This document shows positions 14,714-19,695 of a DNA stretch of 19,695 nt, one piece after another (within the stretch, counting starts at the first letter, position 1; every line of letters starts with the position of its first letter). The notes under the pieces were generated by a model. The model did no database searches and was not told the DNA's origin. It was given only the letters and a program-made list of their open reading frames with translations. The position numbers and the translations under genes were made by a program. The stretch is taken from assembly GCA_051011575.1 (NCBI GenBank), contig JBPCTR010000119.1:1-19695 (forward strand), written 5' to 3'. The stretch is from SHLQ01 sp051011575 (GTDB lineage: Bacteria; Actinomycetota; Acidimicrobiia; Acidimicrobiales; SHLQ01).

Positions 14714-15076
14714 ATGAACACGTCTGCACATGACACGAACAACTGGGCCCATCTGCGTCCGATCGAACGGACAATGCTCAACCTCGTACGCGCCGGTAAG
14801 ACCGAGGCCGATATCGCGTGGCGTCTCCGCCGTAGCCCTGGACACGTTCGCCGCACCTTGGCGCTGGCGCGGCTACCTCGCGTGCCCGCGCCCGAGCGCC
14901 CCGGTGCACGGTGGGATCTCCGACCGATCGAACGGGCAGTTCTGCGGTCTCGTGAGAATGGAGTCCCGGAGGCGGAGATGGCAGCGCGGTTGCGCCGATC
15001 CCCTGCGTTCGTGCAACGGGTGAGCGCCTTCGCCGACTACAAGCTCGCCATGGCTTCGACAGACGATCCGCAATAA
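14714..15076 (+). CDS. Tandem helix-turn-helix small protein
   Basis: A 120-aa protein built from two copies of a LuxR/sigma-region-4-like HTH, at residues 13-52 and 68-107. Aligned without gaps they share 21 of 40 residues, including LRPIER, a central Gly, EA..A, RLRRSP and V.R. The linker (about 53-67) is proline-rich and basic. Each unit reads like the DNA-recognition half of a GerE domain (ERxxLxLxxxGxxExxIAxRLxxSPxxVRR). No ligand or receiver domain is attached. The ATG at 14714 has GGGAG upstream; the frame is open back to 14447, but that part shadows the DM13 gene. Possibly a small DNA-binding regulator; targets unknown. It lies downstream of the redox operon and upstream of the protease. 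Confidence 0.75.
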   Translation: MNTSAHDTNNWAHLRPIERTMLNLVRAGKTEADIAWRLRRSPGHVRRTLALARLPRVPAPERPGARWDLRPIERAVLRSRENGVPEAEMAARLRRSPAFVQRVSAFADYKLAMASTDDPQ

Positions 15077-15385
15077 GGCTGTCCGACGGTACAACTCTCC
15101 CATCACGGCGTTGTCAGTCGATACGGAGACTCGAGATCGTCCGGCGGATTACCAGCTGCTGATCCGCGCGACCGTTCACCCTCCCGGTCGTGATGGTTCG
15201 AACGGTCCTGGTGCATGGTCCATTCAGCCCGACGCGCTCAGGAAAGTGGCCGATGGTGTCGTACTTCGGGCGAGCACACCACATACGAACGAAGCATTGA
15301 TCTCGATGGCCGAAATCTGGTCGCCTGGCCGTCGAGGTAGCCAGTGGCGAACCCGGCGTTCGATTCATCTCATTTGGAGGAATCG
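15077..15385. other. 309-bp gene-free region upstream of the protease
   Basis: No convincing gene on either strand: the frames open here start at TTG or lack ribosome sites and family features. It holds two inverted repeats (15144-15167 and 15170-15207) and, at its 3' end, a strong GGAGG (15376-15380) 5 nt before the protease ATG. It is presumably the promoter and leader of the protease gene; I could not place a -10/-35 pair with confidence. Confidence 0.6.
15144..15207. repeat. Two adjacent inverted repeats in the protease leader
   Basis: GCGGAT (15144-15149) and ATCCGC (15162-15167) enclose a 12-nt loop containing CAGCTG. Directly after, GACCGTTC (15170-15177) and GAACGGTC (15200-15207) form a perfect 8-bp inverted repeat with a 22-nt centre. 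They could be regulator sites or leader structure. Confidence 0.4.
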
Positions 15386-16843
15386 ATGCGCCTGCATCAG
15401 CCCGCTACAACTTGTCTCGGAGTCACCTGGTTCGGACCCCTCGCTTCCGTGAAGCGTCAGCTGCTCCTGGCCACCGTGGTGATCATTGCTCTCATGTCCA
15501 CGACGATCGTGTCCAGCAGCCCCGCATCGGCTGACCCGGTGGGCACGCTGAGCATGTCGATGGTCGAGATGCTCGGCAGCGATGACCAGGCCGAGCCCGT
15601 CGAGCTCCGTGACCTGGTCCGCGATGTGCTCGAAGACTTCCGCCATGAAGACAGCGACGGCTCGGGCATCGACGTCGCCTTGATCGACACCGGCGTTGCT
15701 CCTGTCGACGGACTCGATGAGAACAACGTGATCCACGGCCCCGATCTCTCGTTCGAGGGTTCGGATCCCCGGGTCGCCTATCTCGATACGTACGGCCACG
15801 GAACCCACATGGCCGGCATCATCGCCGGCAACCGCGGCGGCCAGGAAGGCATCGCACCCGGCGCCCGCATCGTGAGTGTCAAGGTCGCCGGCCATGACGG
15901 AATCACCACTGTCCCGCAGGTGGTCGCCGCAATCGACTGGGTCGTCGAGCATCGCAACACCGATGGACTCAACATCCGAGTTCTCAATCTCTCGCTGGGT
16001 CAGTCAGGTGTTTCGGATCATCGCGGTGATCTTCTGTCGGCCGCGGTCGAACGGGCGTGGAATGCCGACATCTTCGTTGTCGTCGCCGCGGGCAACCGGG
16101 GCCAAGGGCCGGGCCATCTCGACTCCCCCGCGATCGACCCCTACGTGATGTCCGTGGGCGGAGCCGACTCCACCACTGGGGTTGATGAGGAGCTTCAGCC
16201 CGTCACCTCGTGGTCGTCACGTGGCGATGGACATCGGAACCCCGACCTCGTCGCACCTGGTCGTTCCATCGCCTCCTACCGGGTGCCCGGATCGACGGCC
16301 GACATGGCGGCGCCCTCCGCCCGCTACGAAGACGATCTCTTCCTCGGCTCCGGTTCGTCGCAATCGGCCGCCGTCGTCAGCGGCGTCGCTGCCCGCATGC
16401 TCGACCACTTCCCCAACATGGACATCGACGAGTTGAAGGAAACACTCCGGCGCAATACCGAGACCGACCTCGACTTCGGTGAGGCGGCGATCGGAACCGG
16501 CGTCATCGATGCCGAGGACGCCTACGAGGACCCGAAGTCGGCTGACACCCAGGATCACGCTCCTGCAGCCGGCAGCGGCACAGGCATCGCCACGCCGACC
16601 GGTGCTACCTGGAGTGGCGGAACCTGGTCCGGAGCAACCTGGTCCGGAGCAACCTGGAGCGGCGCAACCTGGTCCGGCGCAACCTGGTCCGGCGCAACCT
16701 GGTCCGGAGCAACCTGGTCCGGAGCAACCTGGTCCGGCGCAACCTGGTCCGGGGCAACCTGGTCAGGGGCAACCTGGTCCGGCGCAACCTGGAGCGGTGC
16801 CACATGGTCAGGTGCCACATGGTCCGGCGACGGCTGGGTCTGA
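15386..16843 (+). CDS. Secreted subtilisin-like (S8) serine protease with TWSG-repeat tail
   Basis: A 485-aa exported protease. The signal peptide has a hydrophobic core at about 25-42 and a likely cut after ASA (residue 49). A short propeptide-like stretch follows. The catalytic triad is visible: Asp101 (VALIDTGVAP), His138 (YGHGTHMAG) and Ser325 (GSGSSQSAAVVSG), with the oxyanion Asn237 (VVAAGNRG). The serine block is unusual, GSSQSAA instead of GTSMAAP, so the proline after the nucleophile is missing. After the catalytic domain (to about 400) a short acidic/Ala-Gly linker leads to 15 pentapeptides A-T-W-S-G and the end GDGWV. The ATG at 15386 is preferred because GGAGG sits 5 nt upstream; an in-frame ATG-like start at 15344 has none. 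The repeat tail may anchor the enzyme to the cell surface or a polymer. Substrate unknown. Confidence 0.93.
   Translation: MRLHQPATTCLGVTWFGPLASVKRQLLLATVVIIALMSTTIVSSSPASADPVGTLSMSMVEMLGSDDQAEPVELRDLVRDVLEDFRHEDSDGSGIDVALIDTGVAPVDGLDENNVIHGPDLSFEGSDPRVAYLDTYGHGTHMAGIIAGNRGGQEGIAPGARIVSVKVAGHDGITTVPQVVAAIDWVVEHRNTDGLNIRVLNLSLGQSGVSDHRGDLLSAAVERAWNADIFVVVAAGNRGQGPGHLDSPAIDPYVMSVGGADSTTGVDEELQPVTSWSSRGDGHRNPDLVAPGRSIASYRVPGSTADMAAPSARYEDDLFLGSGSSQSAAVVSGVAARMLDHFPNMDIDELKETLRRNTETDLDFGEAAIGTGVIDAEDAYEDPKSADTQDHAPAAGSGTGIATPTGATWSGGTWSGATWSGATWSGATWSGATWSGATWSGATWSGATWSGATWSGATWSGATWSGATWSGATWSGATWSGDGWV
16604..16828 (+). repeat. 15 x 15-bp tandem repeat coding for ATWSG units
   Basis: Fifteen in-frame units of pattern GCN-ACM-TGG-(TCN or AGY)-GGN run to five codons before the stop. 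The protein varies only once (unit 2, Ala to Gly), while third positions and the Ser codon type change freely. Mixed AGC/TCC serine codons show that the array is not a fresh slippage product throughout. Other frames of the array give collagen-like or PDQVA-like shadow repeats that are not genes. Confidence 0.95.
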
Positions 16844-16881
16844 ATCCCACCCTTCTTCCGATACCCCCGCAGCTGCGCAAC

Positions 16882-16887
16882 TAGCCT
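16882..16887 (+). promoter_or_regulatory. Putative -10 box of the FAD oxidoreductase gene
   Basis: TAGCCT lies 7 nt before the GTG at 16895, implying a leaderless mRNA. The 51-bp gap after the protease gene has no Shine-Dalgarno for this start. No clear -35. Confidence 0.4.
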
Positions 16888-16894
16888 CGGGCCG

Positions 16895-18076
16895 GTGCCA
16901 CCGACGCCTGCCTGGGAGACCGCCGAGGTGGTGGTCGTGGGCCGTGGCATGTTCGGGGCGGCTGCGGCCCGCCATCTTGCCGAGAGCGGCGTCGACGTCA
17001 TGGCGATCGGTCCCGACGCCTACGACCCCGACAACGTCCCGGCGGCGGTCGACGAGCATGCCGTGTTCTCGAGCCACAACGACGAGGCGCGCCTCACTCG
17101 CCTGCAGGACCGTGACGAGGCGTGGGCCGAGGTCACCGCCCGAGCACTCAACGACTACGCGGCGCTCGAGGACGCGAGCGGCATCGGCTTCCACCACGAC
17201 GTGGGCTGCCTCATCGCGTCCCGCCCTGGCGGCGATGGCCGAAGCCCCGACCCGATCGCCGATCTGCGCGAGCGCGCCATCACCCACCGATACTTCGGTC
17301 CGGGCGACAGGACCTGGACCCGGCGTTGGCCTCGCCTCGAGTTCCCTGAGACGCACGCGATTGCGTTCGAACCGTCACCCGCCGGCTACGTACGGCCGAA
17401 GCGTCTGATCGCCGCTCAAGAAGCGTGCACGCGCCGCAGCGGTGGATCGCTCGTCACTGACACCGTCATCGGCGTCGAGCCGCTCGGCGCCAGCGGAGGG
17501 TTCGAGATCGTCACGGCAGCTGGTCGTCGCATCCGGAGCTCGAAGGTCGTTGTCGCTGCCGGTGCGTTCACCAACTTCAATGGCCTGCTCGAAGCACGCA
17601 TTCCCCTCGAGCTCAAGACCGAGGTAATCGTGCTCGGTGAGGTCAGCCCCACCGACGTCGCCGAGCTCGGTAGCTACCCGACGGTCAAATACCTCAACGA
17701 CCGCGACCAGCTCGACGCGATCTACATGACACCCGCAGTGAAGTATCCCGACGGTAGGAGCTGCATCAAGCTGGGAGCCAACATCCACCTCGACACGAAC
17801 CCGGCCGATCTCGACGCGGTGCAGCGCTGGTTTCAGACAGCCACCGACGAGATCTACCTCGAACCTCTCCAACGGGCACTGCAGGCGCTCTGGCCAGACG
17901 TCGTGTTCACGTCGTTCCGTACCAGGCCCTGCATCGTTGCCTACACACCGGATCGATTCCCGCTCATCACCGAAGCTCTCCCGGGACTTGTCGTCGCCAC
18001 GGGCGGCAATGGTGGCGGCGCAAAAGGATCCGACGCGTGGGGCGCCATGGCCGCCGATCTGATCATGCACGGCTGA
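16895..18076 (+). CDS. FAD-dependent oxidoreductase of the DAO / sarcosine-oxidase-like family
   Basis: A 393-aa flavoprotein. The N-terminal Rossmann motif VVVVGRGMFGAAAARHLAESG (Gly16, Gly18, Gly21) binds the ADP part of FAD. A second FAD-contact strand is SKVVVAAGAFTN (about 225-236), and the C-terminal GLVVATGGNGGGAKGS matches the DAO-family flavin loop. These enzymes oxidise amines or amino acids to imines with O2 or an electron carrier. The substrate cannot be named; sarcosine or another N-methyl or cyclic amino acid would be typical. No covalent-flavin Cys in the usual monomeric sarcosine oxidase setting could be assigned. The start is a GTG at 16895, chosen because the Rossmann strand begins 11 residues later and a TAGCCT box precedes it. 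It ends at a convergent hairpin. Confidence 0.88.
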   Translation: MPPTPAWETAEVVVVGRGMFGAAAARHLAESGVDVMAIGPDAYDPDNVPAAVDEHAVFSSHNDEARLTRLQDRDEAWAEVTARALNDYAALEDASGIGFHHDVGCLIASRPGGDGRSPDPIADLRERAITHRYFGPGDRTWTRRWPRLEFPETHAIAFEPSPAGYVRPKRLIAAQEACTRRSGGSLVTDTVIGVEPLGASGGFEIVTAAGRRIRSSKVVVAAGAFTNFNGLLEARIPLELKTEVIVLGEVSPTDVAELGSYPTVKYLNDRDQLDAIYMTPAVKYPDGRSCIKLGANIHLDTNPADLDAVQRWFQTATDEIYLEPLQRALQALWPDVVFTSFRTRPCIVAYTPDRFPLITEALPGLVVATGGNGGGAKGSDAWGAMAADLIMHG

Positions 18077-18127
18077 GCCGGTACCGATGACTCGACCTCG
18101 ACGAACGCGGAGCCGCACGATCGAAAG

Positions 18128-18147
18128 TCTCGCTGTGCCTTGCGAGA
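18128..18147. terminator. Hairpin between convergent genes
   Basis: TCTCGC (18128-18133) and GCGAGA (18142-18147) form a perfect 6-bp stem with an 8-nt loop in the 77-bp gap between the FAD oxidoreductase and the transporter. No U-tract follows on either strand, so termination efficiency is uncertain. Confidence 0.45.
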
Positions 18148-18153
18148 ACTGCG

Positions 18154-18768
18154 TCAGTCGCAGCAGGTGTCGCCTGCCCAGGCTTCCCGACCCTCGCGCA
18201 TTGCCAGTACAGCGATCACGAGGCCGGCGGCCGGGTCGGCCCACCACCATGCGAAGGCGGCGTTCAGCACGAGGCCGGCCAACAATACGGCCGACAGGTA
18301 GGTGCACAACCAGGTCTGCTGGCTGTCGGCCGCGACCGTCACCGACCCGAGGCGTTCACCCGTGCGTCGCTTCGCGGTCGCCAGCAACGGCATCACGACC
18401 AACGACAGCGCGGCCAGCACGATGCCCAACACGCTCGTGTCAGGTTCAGAGATCGTCGCCAGGTCGACCACGGCCTGGACCGTGACGTAGGCCGCCAACG
18501 CGAAGAAGCTCACCGCGATCAACCGCAGAGCCTGTCGTTCCCGCAGTTCGTCGGTCCCGGCGAACTGCCACAGGATCACGGCGGCGGAACCGACCTCGAT
18601 CGTCGAGTCGAGACCGAATCCCACGAGTGCGAGCGACCCTGCCTCCAAACCCGCGCCGATGGCGACGACTGCTTCGACCACGTTCCAGGCGATCGTCGCC
18701 CACGCCAGCACTACGGCGCGGTGACGCAGTCGCGCCAGCGTGACCGGGTCGGTGATCGCCGACGTCAT
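18154..18768 (-). CDS. CDF-like cation transporter
   Basis: A 204-aa inner-membrane protein with about six hydrophobic segments (18-36, 42-54, 57-70, 82-102, 113-131, 156-175, with a further one near the end). The motif VGFGLDSTIEVGSAAVILW (Asp54, Glu58) is the cation-site helix of cation-diffusion-facilitator proteins. ADSQQTWLCTYLSA (Asp148) and WWADPAAGLVIA (Asp178) match the second site helix. It lacks the cytosolic C-terminal domain of full CDF proteins and ends in a Cys pair (DTCCD). Related short proteins are common in actinobacteria and are presumed to export Zn, Co or similar ions. The ATG at 18768 has no ribosome site; a TACTGC 6 nt upstream hints at leaderless expression. The frame opens to 18852 but the extra residues look non-coding. 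It follows the SRPBCC gene on the same strand, 87 bp away. Confidence 0.82.
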   Translation of the reverse strand: MTSAITDPVTLARLRHRAVVLAWATIAWNVVEAVVAIGAGLEAGSLALVGFGLDSTIEVGSAAVILWQFAGTDELRERQALRLIAVSFFALAAYVTVQAVVDLATISEPDTSVLGIVLAALSLVVMPLLATAKRRTGERLGSVTVAADSQQTWLCTYLSAVLLAGLVLNAAFAWWWADPAAGLVIAVLAMREGREAWAGDTCCD

Positions 18769-18855
18769 GACCGTGCAGTAGCCCGGATGCGTCGATCCAT
18801 ACGCTCCATCATGCCCCGCCACGCGACCGGAACCGCGGGCGTCGGTGCCCACGCG

Positions 18856-19332
18856 TCAGCTGTTGCTGGCGAGTTCGTGCTGCTTGCGAGGAGAGGGTTC
18901 TCCGGTTTCGACGTAGACCGCCATGTCGTCGAGCAGCTCCGGGTAGAGCGTCTCGAGCGCCTTCCTCATCGGGATCTCCATCACGCGCCCGATGACGGGC
19001 ATGGTTTCGATGCGGGGGCCGATCGTGATCTCGGTTTCGGTCTCGGAGACCGCTTCCAGGGACCACGAGCTCACGACGGAGCGCACGAAGAACGGGAGGC
19101 CGGCGACGGAGAACTCGAAGACGTGCCCGGCGTCGTCGACTCGGGTGATCGTGTCTTCGAGTTGACCGGTTTCCGTCTCGCAGACCCGATCGAAGCTCTC
19201 CGAGGTCTTCCCGGCGCGGCAACTGGTGGTGCCGAACGCCCAGTGGTGGCTGTTGGTGAATTCGTCGACGACGAATCGCCAGACCTCCTCGATCGGTTTG
19301 TTGATCATCTTGGTGGCCTTGATGTCGATCAT
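18856..19332 (-). CDS. SRPBCC (START/Bet v1-like) family protein
   Basis: A 158-aa soluble lipid/ligand-pocket protein. The N-terminal IDIKATKMINKPIEEVWRFVVDEF is the family's strand-helix opening. Beta strands such as GQLEDTITRVDD, HVFEFSVAG and TEITIGPRIETMP follow, and the long C-terminal helix (GRVMEIPMRKALETLYPELLDDMAVYVE) is typical. SRPBCC proteins bind or convert hydrophobic small molecules; no catalytic residue is evident. The ATG at 19332 is preferred since AGAAGGA lies 3-4 nt upstream; the ATG at 19347 has none. Two inverted repeats and a strong promoter lie in the 106 bp shared with the divergent TetR gene, so it is probably TetR-controlled. Confidence 0.88.
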   Translation of the reverse strand: MIDIKATKMINKPIEEVWRFVVDEFTNSHHWAFGTTSCRAGKTSESFDRVCETETGQLEDTITRVDDAGHVFEFSVAGLPFFVRSVVSSWSLEAVSETETEITIGPRIETMPVIGRVMEIPMRKALETLYPELLDDMAVYVETGEPSPRKQHELASNS

Positions 19333-19369
19333 GTGTCCTTCTCTCATGGTCGATGCTCGGCGTCGATAC

Positions 19370-19385
19370 GGAACCGAACAGTTCC
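19370..19385. promoter_or_regulatory. Probable TetR operator 1
   Basis: GGAAC-N6-GTTCC, a perfect 5-bp inverted repeat in a 16-bp site. It covers the predicted transcription start of the SRPBCC gene (near 19382). A second site of the same design begins 39 bp further on. Confidence 0.65.
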
Positions 19386-19388
19386 ACT

Positions 19389-19417
19389 AATGTAGACCCC
19401 CTAGTTCCGGAACGCAA
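19389..19417 (-). promoter_or_regulatory. Putative promoter of the SRPBCC gene
   Basis: On the minus strand, TTGCGT (19417-19412) and TACATT (19394-19389) are 17 bp apart. The -35 lies within operator 2 and the start within operator 1. The same TTGCGT -35 occurs before the 5413-5919 gene. Confidence 0.55.
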
Positions 19418-19424
19418 GAGTTCT
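19409..19424. promoter_or_regulatory. Probable TetR operator 2
   Basis: GGAAC-N6-GTTCT, the same layout as operator 1 with one mismatch. A further GTTCC half-site abuts it on the left, making a GTTCCGGAAC palindrome at 19404-19413. It covers the SRPBCC -35 and ends 2 bp before the tetR-type -10. Confidence 0.6.
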
Positions 19425-19426
19425 GT

Positions 19427-19432
19427 TAACAT
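19427..19432 (+). promoter_or_regulatory. Putative -10 box of the TetR gene (leaderless)
   Basis: TAACAT is followed by 6 nt (CACCAC) and then the ATG at 19439. No Shine-Dalgarno is present, so a leaderless transcript is likely. Confidence 0.5.
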
Positions 19433-19438
19433 CACCAC

Positions 19439-19695
19439 ATGACCCAGGAAGCAAGCCGTCGCCCCGACAACACCAGCGGACGACGGCGCGACGAGCAACG
19501 CACCGACGCCATCCTCGAAGCTGCTGCGGACCTGCTCCTTGAAGTCGGCTTCGACCGGATCCGGACCCAAGACGTCGCCGAACGTGCCGGCGCCGGCAAG
19601 GGAGCCATGTATCGGCGCTGGCCCACCAAGGAAGCGCTCCTGGCCGAAGCGATCCGCAACATGCCCGCCATGGAACCACCATCCTCCGACGACCC
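19439..19695 (+). CDS. TetR-family transcriptional regulator, C-terminus cut by window edge
   Basis: The first 85 codons of a TetR repressor. The helix-turn-helix spans about 21-68: ILEAAADLLLEVGFDRIRTQDVAERAGAGKGAMYRRWPTKEALL, with the recognition helix GAGKGAMYRRW. The ligand-binding domain lies beyond the window. It is preceded by an approximately 20-residue polar, arginine-rich tail. It is divergent from the SRPBCC gene and the shared region holds two inverted repeats, so it most likely represses that gene and itself. The ligand is unknown; a hydrophobic compound also handled by the SRPBCC protein would be logical, but this is inference. Confidence 0.93.
   Translation, partial: MTQEASRRPDNTSGRRRDEQRTDAILEAAADLLLEVGFDRIRTQDVAERAGAGKGAMYRRWPTKEALLAEAIRNMPAMEPPSSDD

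Noticed and set aside
15111..15452. 113-aa plus-strand frame before the protease
   Set aside because: TTG start, no ribosome site, no family features, and it overlaps the protease signal peptide in another frame.
16604..16828. CRISPR-like array
   Set aside because: The units are contiguous 15-mers with no spacers and lie in frame in a protease gene.
16555..17001. Minus-strand open frame with PDQVA repeats, and a plus-strand frame with collagen-like PGPEQ repeats (16479-17408)
   Set aside because: Both are other-frame readings of the TWSG-coding array; they lack ribosome sites, and the protease frame has the synonymous substitution pattern.
1..19695. Mobile element, phage or defence island
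   Set aside because: I saw no transposase, integrase, terminal repeats, tRNA attachment site, or known defence domains; base composition looks even by eye.

Overview
The window looks like a chromosomal segment of a high-GC actinobacterium. Composition is GC-rich throughout. There is a PPOX-class protein of the type that often uses F420, and several candidate leaderless promoters (TANNNT about 6-8 nt before the start codon). Paired regulators, a DM13 protein and an S8 protease with a TWSG tail would suit an environmental, Acidimicrobiia-like organism, but that placement is inference. I see no tRNA, rRNA, CRISPR array, IS element or integrase. Genes are tightly packed; the only gene-free stretch over 300 bp is 15077-15385.

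Left part (1-5428). A GAF/PAS histidine kinase runs off the left edge on the minus strand, preceded by a PPOX-family flavoprotein gene. Divergent from these is a three-gene plus-strand operon in which every junction overlaps: a membrane fatty-acid-hydroxylase/sterol-desaturase homologue, a class III PLP enzyme resembling amino-alcohol-phosphate phospho-lyases, and an APH-fold kinase. The last two look like a 'phosphorylate the amino alcohol, then eliminate phosphate and ammonia' pair.

Middle (5413-12568). An unrecognised minus-strand gene faces an HxlR-family regulator across 92 bp holding two copies of a 24-bp direct repeat. A small three-helix membrane protein and an extended-SDR (epimerase-like) gene follow. 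After a convergent hairpin comes a minus-strand signalling operon: PAS-PAS histidine kinase, a two-receiver protein, and a REC-GAF-PAS-kinase-REC hybrid. The operon contains no recognisable DNA-binding output or HPt domain.

Right-centre (12695-18076). A compact redox operon encodes a cytoplasmic sulfite-oxidase-fold molybdoenzyme, an FNR-type flavin reductase, a small zinc-ribbon protein (DUF6510-like) and a DM13 protein. Then come a 120-aa protein made of two tandem HTH motifs, a secreted subtilisin-like protease ending in fifteen A-T-W-S-G units, and an FAD-dependent DAO-family oxidoreductase.

Right end (18154-19695). A CDF-like cation transporter and an SRPBCC protein lie on the minus strand. 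The SRPBCC gene is divergent from a TetR regulator cut by the window edge. The 106 bp between them contain two GGAAC-N6-GTTCY sites placed over both predicted promoters.
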